The notes beneath the pieces are model-generated. The model was not told the DNA's origin. It searched no databases and worked only from the letters and a program-made list of their open reading frames with translations. Positions 8,404 to 17,483 of a stretch of 64,000 nt of DNA are shown one piece after another; position 1 is the stretch's first letter, and each line of letters starts with the position of its first letter. The stretch is from positions 186,001-250,000 of the forward strand of contig CAWFSG010000001.1 in the NCBI GenBank assembly GCA_963818445.1, in the 5' to 3' direction. The DNA is from Prado023 sp963818445 (GTDB taxonomy: Bacteria; Actinomycetota; Actinomycetes; S36-B12; CAIYMF01). The position numbers and the translations under genes are program-made.

Positions 8404-9474
8404 ATGACGCCCGAACCCCGCCTCACCCCCGAGCACCTGCGTGCGTCGGTCCAGGGGACGCTCGACGCATTCCTGGCCGAGCAGGCGCAGATCCTGGCAG
8501 GAATCTCGCCGGACCTCGTGCCCTTCACCGACTGGCTCGGCGAGCTGCTCGCCGGGGGCAAGCGGCTGCGCCCGGCGTTCTGCATGTGGGGCTACCTCGG
8601 GGCCGGAGGTGCGGACATCGACCGTGCGCTGAACGCTGCCGCCGCGCTCGAGCTCCTGCAGGCCTGCGCCCTCGTTCACGACGACGTCATGGATGACTCC
8701 GACATGCGCCGTGGCAAGCCCGCCGCCCACCGCCGCTTCGCCACCCTGCACCGCGGCTCCACGTGGGCGGGGGACTCCCAGCGCTTCGGCGACGGGGCGG
8801 CGATCCTGCTCGGCGACCTCTGCCTGAGCTGGGCAGACGAGATGATCTACCGCTCGGAGTTCGACGGCGAATCCCTGGCCCGGGCGAAGGTCGTCTACGA
8901 CCGGATGCGTACCGAGCTGATGGCCGGCCAGTACCTCGACCTGCTCGAGCAGGCCCGGGGGGGCGGATCGGTCGAGCGAGCCCTGCTCGTGGTGCGCTAC
9001 AAGTCGGCCAAGTACACCATCGAGCGCCCCCTGCATCTCGGCGCTGCCCTGGCGGGGGCGGACGAGGCGTTCATGGATGCCCTGTCGGGATACGGCCTGC
9101 CGTTGGGGGAGGCCTTCCAGCTGCGTGACGACGTCCTGGGCGTGTTCGGCGACCCGGCGGAGACCGGGAAGCCGGCCGGTGACGACCTGCGCGAGGGCAA
9201 GCGCACGATCCTGGTCGCCACCGCGATGCAGCGCGCGACCGACGAGCAGGCCGCGCACCTGCGTGAGGGCCTTGGCGATCCGCATCTCGGCGCTGAGGCG
9301 ATCGACGACCTGCGCGCGATCATCGTGGCAACCGGCGCCCTCGACGAGGTCGAGTTCCTCATCGGACGGCGCACCGAGGAGGCTGTCGAAGCCCTCGGCG
9401 GCGCCGACCTGGCTGTCGATGCCCGATCCGCACTCGAACAGCTCGCGATCGCAGCGACTGCCAGGAGCCTGTGA
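8404..9474 (+). CDS. crtE: Polyprenyl (geranylgeranyl) diphosphate synthase
   Basis: This 356-residue trans-prenyltransferase elongates isoprenoid diphosphates and presumably supplies GGPP to CrtB. It shows GGKRLRP at residues 51-57, the first aspartate-rich motif DDVMD at 93-97, and the second as LRDDVLGVFGD. The start at ATG 8404 was preferred over an upstream in-frame ATG because the family N-terminus begins about here and a -10-like TAGGCT sits 7 nt upstream. It diverges from crtI and overlaps metF by 1 nt (TGATG). Chain length cannot be read directly; an idsA-type GPP/FPP/GGPP synthase is the alternative name. Confidence 0.85.
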   Translation: MTPEPRLTPEHLRASVQGTLDAFLAEQAQILAGISPDLVPFTDWLGELLAGGKRLRPAFCMWGYLGAGGADIDRALNAAAALELLQACALVHDDVMDDSDMRRGKPAAHRRFATLHRGSTWAGDSQRFGDGAAILLGDLCLSWADEMIYRSEFDGESLARAKVVYDRMRTELMAGQYLDLLEQARGGGSVERALLVVRYKSAKYTIERPLHLGAALAGADEAFMDALSGYGLPLGEAFQLRDDVLGVFGDPAETGKPAGDDLREGKRTILVATAMQRATDEQAAHLREGLGDPHLGAEAIDDLRAIIVATGALDEVEFLIGRRTEEAVEALGGADLAVDARSALEQLAIAATARSL

Positions 9475-10346
9475 TGTCGGTCGACCTGTCCCGGAGCCTG
9501 AGCTCCGGCGAACCCGTGTTCTCCTTCGAGTTCTTCCCGCCGAAGACCGACGAGGGCGAGCGCCAGCTCTGGTCGGCGATCTCCGACCTCGCCCCGCTGT
9601 CACCGACCTTCGTCTCGGTCACCTACGGCGCAGGCGGGTCCACCCGCGACCGGACCGTGCGAATCACCAGCCGGATCCTCAACGAGACAGGAATGGATGC
9701 CGTCGCGCACCTGACCTGCGTGGGCTCCACCGAGGCCGAGCTGCGTGAGGTGCTCACGCGCTACCAGCTCGCCGGGATCACCAACCTGCTGGCGCTGCGC
9801 GGTGATCCTCCCGGCGGACCGGGTAGCCCGTGGACCCCCGTCCCCGGTGGACTGTCGCACGCGGACGAGCTGGTCCGGCTGGCCCACCGATCCGGGGACT
9901 TCGCCATCGGCGTCGCGGCGTTCCCCGAGGGGCACCCGGAGTCCCCGGACCTGGACACCGACGCCCAGGTCCTGGTCGCCAAGGAGCACGCCGGAGCGTC
10001 CTTCGCGATCACGCAGTTCTTCTTCCGCGTCGAGGACTACTTCACGATGGTGCAGCGTGCGACCGAGCATGGGGTGACGATGCCGATCCTGCCGGGGATC
10101 ATGCCGGTCACGAACGTGCGCCAGCTCGAGCGGTTCGCGGTGCTGTCGGGGGCCGCGTTCCCGGCAGAGCTGGCGGCCCGGTTCCAGGCCGTTGCCGACG
10201 ATCCGGTCGCGGTGACCGACCTGGGCATCGAGGTCGCCACCGAGCTGTGCGAGAAGCTTCTGGCCGGTGGCGCTCCGGGCCTGCACTTCTACACGCTCAA
10301 CCGGTCGACGGCCACCCGCGAGATCTTCACCAGGCTCACCCGATAG
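9474..10346 (+). CDS. metF: Methylenetetrahydrofolate reductase [NAD(P)H]
   Basis: MetF reduces 5,10-methylene-THF to 5-methyl-THF for methionine synthesis, with FAD bound in a TIM barrel. The 290-residue sequence has the conserved FSFEFFPPKTDEGE opening, SVTYGAGGSTRDRT, NLLALRGDPP, AITQFFF and GLHFYTLNRS near the C-terminus. ATG 9474 shares its A with the crtE stop (TGATG), so the pair should be translationally coupled. An in-frame GTG one codon upstream is a possible alternative start. Adjacency of metF and a polyprenyl synthase is, from memory, common in actinobacteria and probably not functionally meaningful. Confidence 0.93.
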   Translation: MSVDLSRSLSSGEPVFSFEFFPPKTDEGERQLWSAISDLAPLSPTFVSVTYGAGGSTRDRTVRITSRILNETGMDAVAHLTCVGSTEAELREVLTRYQLAGITNLLALRGDPPGGPGSPWTPVPGGLSHADELVRLAHRSGDFAIGVAAFPEGHPESPDLDTDAQVLVAKEHAGASFAITQFFFRVEDYFTMVQRATEHGVTMPILPGIMPVTNVRQLERFAVLSGAAFPAELAARFQAVADDPVAVTDLGIEVATELCEKLLAGGAPGLHFYTLNRSTATREIFTRLTR

Positions 10347-10389
10347 GGCTCAGCAGCAGGGCTCACCAGAAGCAATGCAGGAGGCGGGA

Positions 10390-11014
10390 ATGGACAAGGG
10401 CATATGGGTCACCGGATCCGGGACCGCGATGGGTGCCCGGGACGAGTGCGTGATCACCGTGGGCTCCGAGGTGCGCCGCCCGTCGGCGGCGGGGGCCCTC
10501 GCAGCGTCCGCGGAGTCCCTGGCGCAGATGCGGACGGTGTTGCGGGGATCGGGCCTCGCGGAGTCGGCGCTGTCCACCTCCGCCGTCAGCCTCACCCCGG
10601 TGTACGACGCCTACCCCACCGTGGCGGGCTTCCAGGCCGCGGTCCAGCTCACGGCCACCACCGGCGACATCGACTCCGCAGGAGAGTTGCTGACCGCGGT
10701 GGTGGCGGCCGGCGGGGATGCCGCGCGCGTCCATGCGGTCACGTTCCGGCACAGCGATGCGTCCGGGCTGATGGGCCGCGCACGCGACGCCGCCTGGGCT
10801 GACGCCCTGGGGCGCGCCAGCCAATTGGCTGGCACTGGCCGGCCGCGAGCTCGGGGACGTGCTGGCGATCGACGAGACGGTCGGGTCCCCGCGACCGCCG
10901 GGGCCCATGCGGATGGCGGCGATGGCGGAGTCGGACATGGCCGGGAAGATGTCGCTGGACGCTGGCGAGGGCGCGGTCGTCGTCAGCCTGACCGTCGGCT
11001 GGTCCCTGCGCTGA
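10390..11014 (+). CDS. SIMPL-domain (DUF541) protein, frame interrupted near 10831
   Basis: SIMPL/DUF541 proteins are small oligomeric proteins of poorly known function. The ATG at 10390 follows AGGAGGCGGGA. The first part reads GIWVTGSGTAMGARDECVITVG, then SALSTSAVSLTPVYD and a VHAVTFRHSD region, as in the family. After RASQLA the frame runs into the downstream gene, while the expected end (LAGRELGDVLAIDE through VVVSLTVGWSLR, stop 11012-11014) lies in the next frame. Removing one G from the GG at 10831-10832 restores a protein of about 207 residues. There is no obvious signal peptide, unlike many family members. The frameshift is probably a sequence error. Confidence 0.7.
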
Positions 11015-11016
11015 CC

Positions 11017-11670
11017 ATGGACCGAGACACCTACCTGCAGCAGTGGTCGACGTTGCATGGTGGTGCGCGTCCGAACGGGATCGTCGGGGGATGGCTGCGG
11101 ATGGTGCACGCCGTCGCCGCGCCCCTGGTACGGCTCCGGGTGCCTCCGGACGCCGTGACGCTGCTGGGGCTGTTGATCGCCAGCTCGGCCCCCGTGCTCG
11201 CCTCCCTCGGGCGCTGGGGAGTCGTGGCCGCGGCCCTGGTGATCGCGCTCAGCGGGTTGTTCGACTCCCTGGACGGCGCGGTCGCCGTGATGACCGGGCG
11301 CACGAGTCGCTGGGGGGCAGTGCTCGACGCGGTCACCGACCGGATCAGCGATGCCGTGTTCGTGGCCACGCTGTGGGTGGTGGGGGCGCCTGCGCCGGTC
11401 TGCGTGGCCGCCGTGGCGCTCTGCTGGTTGCAGGAGTACGCACGCGCCCGCGCCGGAGGAGCCGGGATGACCGAGGTCGGTGTGCTGACGCTCAATGAGC
11501 GGCCCACCCGCGTCATCGTGGTGGTCATGACCCTGTTGGCCAGCGCCGCCCGCCCCGATGACGATCCCGGATGGGCGACCCTCGGGGCGTGGGCCCTCGT
11601 CGGTCTCGGGGTCATCGGGCTGGTCCAGCTGCTGGTCGTCATCCGGCGCACGCTCGGGGGCGGTGACTGA
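11017..11670 (+). CDS. CDP-alcohol phosphatidyltransferase family protein
   Basis: This 217-residue integral membrane protein has the CDP-alcohol phosphotransferase signature in DSLDGAVAVMTGRTSRWGAVLDAVTD, which supplies the four metal-binding aspartates (DxxDG...GxxxDxxxD). The usual AR after DGxx is AV here. Such enzymes displace CMP from CDP-diacylglycerol or CDP-alcohols to make phospholipids such as phosphatidylglycerophosphate or phosphatidylinositol phosphate. The acceptor is unknown. The start at ATG 11017 lies 2 nt after the true SIMPL stop; the gene overlaps the antiporter gene by 1 nt (TGATG), forming a three-gene operon. Confidence 0.8.
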   Translation: MDRDTYLQQWSTLHGGARPNGIVGGWLRMVHAVAAPLVRLRVPPDAVTLLGLLIASSAPVLASLGRWGVVAAALVIALSGLFDSLDGAVAVMTGRTSRWGAVLDAVTDRISDAVFVATLWVVGAPAPVCVAAVALCWLQEYARARAGGAGMTEVGVLTLNERPTRVIVVVMTLLASAARPDDDPGWATLGAWALVGLGVIGLVQLLVVIRRTLGGGD

Positions 11671-13208
11671 TGGACGCCGAGCAGGCTGCGCAGATCAGCC
11701 TGGTCGTGGGTGTGATCGTGCTGGCCGCGGTGGGGGGCGTGCGAGTCGCCGAGCGGTTCGGCATGCCCGGCCTTCTCTTCTACCTCGGGCTGGGCCTGCT
11801 GCTCGGCGAGGACGGACCGGGCGGGATCCCCTTCAACGACGCAGAGCTCGCCACGGCGCTGGGATACGCCGGGTTGGTCATCATCCTGGCTGAGGGTGGG
11901 TTGACCACGCGGACCTCCACCGTGCGCCCGGTGGCTGTGCCGGCGGCCCTGTTGGCCACCCTCGGCGTGGCGCTGAGCATCGTGCTCGTCGCCTGGCCGC
12001 TGCACTGGATCACAGGGATGGACCTGCGCACCGCCGTGCTGATCGCCGCTGTCCTTGCTCCCACCGATGCGGCTGCTGTCTTCACCGTGGCCCGCGGGTT
12101 GCGGCTGCCCTCGCGGCTCCAGACGCTCATCGAGGCCGAGTCCGGACTCAACGACGCCCCGGTGGTCGTGCTGGTGGTGCTGCTCTCGACGACTGTGGGC
12201 AGCGAGATGCCCGTCTGGCTGATCCCGATCCTGGTGGTCGCTGAACTCCTCGGTGGGCTGCTCGTGGGTGTGCTCGTCGGGCTCTTCGCCCGCTGGCTGC
12301 TGCCCAGGCTCGCCCTGCCCGCAGCGGGTCTCTACCCCGTCGCGGTGATCGCGCTGCTGATGCTCGCCTACGGGCTGGCCGTGGTCCTGCACACCTCCGG
12401 GTTCGCTGCGGTGTACGTCGTCGCGCTGATCATGGCCGCGTCCCCGCTGCCGCACCGTCGCGCGGTGCTCGGCTTCATCGAGGGGCTGGCGTGGACGGTC
12501 CAGATCGGGCTGTTCGTCATGCTCGGCCTCCTGGCGTTCCCCAGCCGGCTGGCGGAGGCTGCTGGGATCGCGCTGCTCGCTGGGGCGCTGCTCCTCGTCG
12601 TCGCACGTCCGGTGAGCGTGCTGGCATCGTTGGGCGTGTTCCTTCGGCCAGGGTGGGTCACCCGTCGGACCCGAACGGAGCCGATGCCCTGGCAGTGGCT
12701 GGCGTTCGTCTCCTGGGCTGGCCTGCGCGGGGCGGTGCCCATCATCTTCGCGACGATCCCCCTGGGTTCGGACGTGCCCGACGGTGCCCTGATCTTCGAC
12801 GTGACCCTGCTGCTGGTCATCCTGCTCACGCTGCTACAGGCACCGACCATGCCTCTGCTCGGGCGACGGCTGGGGCTGGTCCGGACCGAGCAGGTGGGGG
12901 AGCTGACCGTGGAGGCCGCGCCCCTGGACACCATGCACGCAGCGCTGCTCGACCTGGACATCCCCTCGGGGTCCCGGGTGGCCGGCACCTACGTCAGCGA
13001 GTTGCCGCTGCCCCCGGGGGCGGTGGTCTCGCTGGTGATCCGCAGCGGCCACACCCTCGTGCCCGACCGCACGACCCGGATCAAGGTCGGCGACCGGCTG
13101 TTGATCGTCAGCACGTTGACGGCGCGCGAGGCCACGGAGCGGGCGCTGCAGTCGGTGTCCCGGGTCGGGCGGCTTGCGGGCTGGACGGACACGGACCCGC
13201 GGAGCTAG
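11670..13208 (+). CDS. Potassium/proton antiporter (CPA1 family, NhaP2/CvrA-like) with C-terminal TrkA-C domain
   Basis: The 512-residue protein begins with about 12 transmembrane helices. They include FYLGLGLLLGEDGPGGI, the transport core AAVLAPTDAAAVFTVARG, and AESGLNDAPVVVLVV with the conserved ND pair. After about residue 395 comes a soluble tail resembling a regulator-of-K+-conductance C-terminal (TrkA-C) domain (GSRVAGTYVSELPLPPGAVV, then TRIKVGDRLLIV). This matches K+/H+ antiporters that export potassium under osmotic or pH stress. It is the last gene of the SIMPL/CDP-alcohol operon and converges with the second desaturase (26-nt gap). Confidence 0.85.
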   Translation: MDAEQAAQISLVVGVIVLAAVGGVRVAERFGMPGLLFYLGLGLLLGEDGPGGIPFNDAELATALGYAGLVIILAEGGLTTRTSTVRPVAVPAALLATLGVALSIVLVAWPLHWITGMDLRTAVLIAAVLAPTDAAAVFTVARGLRLPSRLQTLIEAESGLNDAPVVVLVVLLSTTVGSEMPVWLIPILVVAELLGGLLVGVLVGLFARWLLPRLALPAAGLYPVAVIALLMLAYGLAVVLHTSGFAAVYVVALIMAASPLPHRRAVLGFIEGLAWTVQIGLFVMLGLLAFPSRLAEAAGIALLAGALLLVVARPVSVLASLGVFLRPGWVTRRTRTEPMPWQWLAFVSWAGLRGAVPIIFATIPLGSDVPDGALIFDVTLLLVILLTLLQAPTMPLLGRRLGLVRTEQVGELTVEAAPLDTMHAALLDLDIPSGSRVAGTYVSELPLPPGAVVSLVIRSGHTLVPDRTTRIKVGDRLLIVSTLTAREATERALQSVSRVGRLAGWTDTDPRS

Positions 13209-13234
13209 CCGGGCCCTCGATCGCCGTCCGGACC

Positions 13235-14731
13235 TCAGGCGCGTCCGACCAGGTTGGCCACGATCTCCGCGGACATCCCGACCAGCGGCAGCCCGCCCCC
13301 GGGATGGGCCGACCCGCCCACGAGGAACAGGCCCGGAACGGGTGATGCGTTCTGGGGGCGCAGGAACGCCGCCCGTGCGCCGTTCGACGAGGTCCCGTAG
13401 ATGGATCCGCCCGGGGCGCCGGTCGCGCGCTCGAGATCCGCCGGGGTGCGCAGCTCGCGCCAGAGCACGCGGCCGGCCAGGTCGGTGCCCCGCTCAGCCA
13501 GACGGGCCAGGACCCTGTCGGCGTACGAGTCGGCCAGGCCGGGAGCGTCCCAGTCGATCGTGCCCGGCAGCTGGCCGCCCGCGGAGTGTCGCGGTGCGTT
13601 GACCAGCACGAACCAGGCCTCGCCGTCCGTGGGGCGCATGCCCGGGTCGTCGGGGACACAGGCGTAGATGGTCGGGTCATCGACGGGCCGGGGGCGCGGG
13701 TCGAAGATGGAGTCGAACTCCGCGTCGTAGTCGCGGGGGAACCACACGTTGTTGTGGGTCAGTCCCGGAGTACGGCCCTGGACCGCCAGCAGCAGCACGA
13801 ACCCGGACAGCGAGGGCGTGGCGCGGGCGAGCCGGCGCACCGGAGCCCGCGGAGCCTGATCACCGAGCAGGCGTCCGTAGACGAGGCTCGCATCGGCATT
13901 GGCCACGACCACGTCGGCGGGCAGCACCTCGCCGCTGGCGACCTGCACGCCGGACACGCGTTCCCCGGTGAGCAGGATCCGGGTGGCCGGGGTCGACAGT
14001 CGGACCGTGACCCCGCGCTCATCGAGCCGCGCGCGCAGGGCATCGCCCAGGCTGCGCAGCCCGCCGGCGATGTGCCAGGCCCCGAAGGTGGCCTCGACGT
14101 AGGGGATCGTGGCCAGCACGGCGGGCGCCCGGCGCGGATCCGAACCGGAGTAGGTGGCGTAGCGGTCGAACACCTGCCTCGTCCGCCAGTCGGTCAACGT
14201 GCTCCTGCCCAGGCCGCGCAGGGTCTGCCATGGGGCCACTGTGCGCACGTCACCGAGGTTGCGAGCCAGGGGGATCAGGTCGCGGGCACCGGTCAGCGGC
14301 GACTCCAGGAACGGGCGACGGGTGACGGCCCACATCCGGCCCGCGCGCTCCATGAGCGCCCGCCACTGGTCGGCCGACTGGCCGCCGAAGGCATCCCCCA
14401 TGGCCGCAGCTCCCATCCCCACCCCGACCCCGGGCATCGGCAGCGTCGATCCGTCGGCGAACCGGTAGGTGAATCCGGGGTCGAGGGGGACCAGCTCGAC
14501 GCTGTCCTCCAGCGCTCCGCCGGTCTTGAGGAACAGGTCGCGGTACACCGCGGGGATCGTGAACAGGCTCGGTCCGGTGTCGAAGGCGAACCCGTCGCGG
14601 CGGACGGTGCCGAGCTTGCCGCCGTGGGTGTCGCTGGCTTCGATCACGGTGACGTCGTGGCCCTTGACCTTCAGCCGGGCGGCGGCGGCCATCCCGCCCA
14701 TGCCGGCGCCGATCACGATGATGCGTGCCAT
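13235..14731 (-). CDS. Second CrtI-family carotenoid desaturase/isomerase
   Basis: This 498-residue FAD-dependent amine-oxidase-fold protein has the N-terminal motif RIIVIGAGMGGMAAAARLKVKG and FAFDTGPSLFTIP. The C-terminal FAD segment is GLFLVGGSAHPGGGLPLVGMSAEI. It is a paralogue of crtI and intact. In CruF-containing clusters, a second CrtI-like enzyme is often CrtD (3,4-desaturase acting after the 1,2-hydration) or a CrtO-type ketolase. The CrtI-like length and N-terminus fit CrtD or CrtI better than the longer CrtO, but this is only inference. TAGGGT lies 8 nt before the ATG. It is divergent from the GMC oxidoreductase gene (80 nt between starts). Confidence 0.8.
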   Translation of the reverse strand: MARIIVIGAGMGGMAAAARLKVKGHDVTVIEASDTHGGKLGTVRRDGFAFDTGPSLFTIPAVYRDLFLKTGGALEDSVELVPLDPGFTYRFADGSTLPMPGVGVGMGAAAMGDAFGGQSADQWRALMERAGRMWAVTRRPFLESPLTGARDLIPLARNLGDVRTVAPWQTLRGLGRSTLTDWRTRQVFDRYATYSGSDPRRAPAVLATIPYVEATFGAWHIAGGLRSLGDALRARLDERGVTVRLSTPATRILLTGERVSGVQVASGEVLPADVVVANADASLVYGRLLGDQAPRAPVRRLARATPSLSGFVLLLAVQGRTPGLTHNNVWFPRDYDAEFDSIFDPRPRPVDDPTIYACVPDDPGMRPTDGEAWFVLVNAPRHSAGGQLPGTIDWDAPGLADSYADRVLARLAERGTDLAGRVLWRELRTPADLERATGAPGGSIYGTSSNGARAAFLRPQNASPVPGLFLVGGSAHPGGGLPLVGMSAEIVANLVGRA

Positions 14732-14811
14732 GTCCGCCAACCCTACGTGGACGGCTCTGTTCGGGGTCGCCCCGGATCGCATCCGAGCCGCGCACGCGGG
14801 AGGCTGTGGGG

Positions 14812-16339
14812 GTGAGCGGGTGGGATGTCGACGTCGCGGTCGTGGGTTCGGGATTCGGTGGTGGCGTGGCAGCCCTGCGCCATGCGCAGGCGGGACGTTC
14901 GGTGGTGGTCCTCGAGCAGGGGCGTCGATTGACTCCTGAGGATCTGGAGGCCGGTGGGCGCCGGACGCGCGACTTCCTGTGGATGCCCGGGGTCGGGTTG
15001 CACGGGTACTTCCAACAGACCCTTCTCCGCCATGTGATGGTCGTGCACGGGGTCGGCGTCGGTGGCGGCTCGATCGTCTATGCGGGAGTGCTGCTGCACC
15101 CGAAGCCCGACGCGTGGGAGGCACCCGGCTGGGCGGCCACCGGACTGGACTGGGCCGGGGAGCTGGCCCCGCACTACGACACGGCGGCCGCGATGCTCGG
15201 CCGTCAGGTCAACCCGCAGGTCGGCGCCCAGGACCGGTGGCTGGAGTCTGCAGCCCAGCAGATGGGCGTGCCCGAGACCTTCGGTGCGACCCCACAGGGG
15301 ATCTCGTTCGCGGACTGCGTGCGCTGCGGGGCATGCATCACCGGGTGTCCGCACGGGGCGAAGAACAGCATCGACCGGACGTACCTGGCCCGGGCGGAGG
15401 AGCTCGGTGCCCGGGTGCGGCCCCGATCCAAGGTGGTGCGGCTGGAGCGACTTGCCGGGGGCGGGTGGCGCCTGGACCTCGTGGATCCGATGCGTCGGGG
15501 CGCGCCCTCGGGGAGCCTCCGGGCGCGGGAGGTGGTCCTCGGTGCCGGAGTGTTCGGCACCACCGAGCTGCTGCTCGCTTCGCGCGATCGCTTCCGGACG
15601 CTCCCGTGGGTGTCACCGGCGCTGGGTCGGCACGTGCGCACCAACTCCGAGGCGTTCACGGCGGTGCTCCAACCGCCAGGTGAGCCGGACGTCACCGACG
15701 GCGCGACCATCAGCAGCGACTTCCATCCCGACGAGCTGACCCACGTCACCAACAACCGGTTCCCGCGCTCGTACGGGTTCATGCGCTGGTACGTGGGCCC
15801 GCTCGTGGACGGCGACACACGCGGGGAGCGGGTGCGGGCCACGATTCGGGCGTCCGTGCGCGACCCTGCTGGCTTCACCGCCAACCTGTGGGCCCGCGGC
15901 TGGAACCGGCGGGTCACGGTGCTGACCGTGATGCAGCACGACGACAACGAGATCTCCCTGGAGCTGCGCCGGAGCCCACTCGGGCTGGGGGCTGCGCTCG
16001 CGCCTGGCACCGGGGGCGTCGGCCATCCCGACGTACCTGCCACAGGCGAACGCCGCAGCCCGGGCGGTTGCTGCGGCGAGCGGTGGGACCGCCTACGGGA
16101 CGATGTTCGACACGCTGCTGGGAGTCGGGACGACCGCGCACATCCTCGGCGGGGCGGTCATCGCCGCCTCACCGACCGAGGGCGTGGTCGACAGTGCGCA
16201 CCGGGTCTTCGCCACCGCGGACGGCGATGTGCACGAGGACCTGAGGGTGCTCGACGGCAGCGTGGTCCCGGCGAACGTCGGCGTGAACCCGGCGCTGACG
16301 ATCACGGCGATGTCCGAGCGGGCGATGGCGCTGCGCTGA
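14812..16339 (+). CDS. GMC-family oxidoreductase (cholesterol-oxidase-like), frame interrupted near 15987
   Basis: The start is GTG 14812 after GGGAGG. The first part has the FAD motif VAVVGSGFGGGVAALRHAQAG and the four-cysteine segment CVRCGACITGCPHGAKNS seen in cholesterol-oxidase-like GMC proteins. After ELRRSPLGLG the frame is lost. The C-terminal part, with ASAIPTYLPQAN, TTAHILGGAVIAASP and DGSVVPANVGVNPALTI, lies in the next frame and ends at 16339. Reducing the G5 run at 15987-15991 to G4 restores a protein of about 508 residues. The substrate is unknown; the location between two carotenoid desaturase/glycosylation genes suggests a carotenoid alcohol. The last 38 nt overlap the convergent glycosyltransferase gene. 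Confidence 0.78.
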
Positions 16340-17483
16340 CGTGGACCGTGCGGCCCTTCCAGGTGAGCTGGCCGCGCAGGTGGCGCCGCCACGACAGGGC
16401 GGTCAGGCCATCGAGGGCCAGGATCGACAGCGGATGCGACCAGGCGTCGGCGGGTCGTCCCCCGGTGCGGCCGGCGACCAGGACGCGTCCGGCGACCCCG
16501 GCGACGTAGCCGAGGGTGCCCGCAGCCCGGGTCCCGGGTGAGCGGGACAGGAGGGCCGCGGCCGGGGGGAGAACGTAGGCGAAGGTGAGAACCCCGGTGG
16601 CCCCGATGGAGCCCGCCGGGGAGCCGAACGCGGCCCAGAGCGACTTGGTGTACCCGTCGACGAGCTCGGCGCGGCTGGTGTACATGCGGCAGGTGGCCAG
16701 ATCGGTGCCGTCAGTGACGTTCGCCCGGCCGCCCACGGCCTTGACCGCGCGGGCCAGGGCGATGTCCTCCAGGACCTCGTGGCGGACCGTCGCGTGGCCA
16801 CCCGATCGCTGGTATGCCCTCGGTGTGATCGCCAGGACCTGGCCGTTGGCCGCGGTCAGGGAGGGGCGCGGTGAGTCCTCGGCCAGCCCCAACGGCAGGG
16901 TCGTGAGCCACGACCACTGCAGCAGGGGCTGGACCAGGCGCTCGGCAGCGGTGATCGCAGCCTGGCGCGGGTAGGGGCTGGCCAGGTCGAGGCCCGAGTC
17001 GCGCATCAGGGCGGCGATCCGGCGCACGGCGTCGGGGGCCAGCACGACGTCCGCGTCGACGAACAGCAGCAGGTCCGGGGCGGGGTCGCCGGCCAGCGCC
17101 GCCTGGGCCAGTCGCTGGCAGGCCCACGGCTTGCCCAACCATCCCTCGGGCGGGTGCTCGCGACCGCCGTCGATCACCTCGAACCGGGGCTCGTCGGCAA
17201 CCAGGGCCCGGACCAGGTCGCCGGTCCCGTCGGTGGAGCCGTCGTCGAGGACGATCACGCGCAGGGCCGGGTGGTCCTGGGCGCGCAGAGCGGCCAGGCA
17301 CGGCTCGATCCGGTGGGCCTCGTCGCGTGCGGGCAGCAGGACGGTCACGCGGGACTGCTCGATCGGGTCGCCCGGCGCCGGCACCGGGGCGGTCCGCAGG
17401 TGCCGGGTGTTCCATGCGGTGTGGGCGGTGAGCCCGGCTGCGAGGACGGTGGCGGCCAGGACGGCTGCGCGGCCGGGTCTCAT
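16302..17483 (-). CDS. Membrane glycosyltransferase family 2, CruG-like
   Basis: This 393-residue protein has an N-terminal hydrophobic helix (residues 5-20), a GT-A domain, and C-terminal hydrophobic segments. The GT2 motifs are VTVLLPARDEAHRI, VIVLDDGSTDGT, FVDADVVLAPDAV (DxD-type) and HEVLEDIALARAV (ED acceptor motif). The start at ATG 17483 overlaps the CruF stop (ATGA), so the two are co-translated. In cyanobacteria CruF and CruG act in sequence: CruF hydrates the psi end and CruG glycosylates the 2'-hydroxyl. The pairing here supports a carotenoid glycosyltransferase. The sugar is unknown. The 3' end overlaps the GMC gene by 38 nt. Confidence 0.72.
   Translation of the reverse strand: MRPGRAAVLAATVLAAGLTAHTAWNTRHLRTAPVPAPGDPIEQSRVTVLLPARDEAHRIEPCLAALRAQDHPALRVIVLDDGSTDGTGDLVRALVADEPRFEVIDGGREHPPEGWLGKPWACQRLAQAALAGDPAPDLLLFVDADVVLAPDAVRRIAALMRDSGLDLASPYPRQAAITAAERLVQPLLQWSWLTTLPLGLAEDSPRPSLTAANGQVLAITPRAYQRSGGHATVRHEVLEDIALARAVKAVGGRANVTDGTDLATCRMYTSRAELVDGYTKSLWAAFGSPAGSIGATGVLTFAYVLPPAAALLSRSPGTRAAGTLGYVAGVAGRVLVAGRTGGRPADAWSHPLSILALDGLTALSWRRHLRGQLTWKGRTVHVSAAPSPARTSP

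Noticed and set aside
10267..11670. Single 467-residue fusion of SIMPL and CDP-alcohol phosphotransferase domains
   Set aside because: The join is created by the frame break near 10831; the SIMPL C-terminus is found in the next frame and the second gene has its own ATG at 11017.
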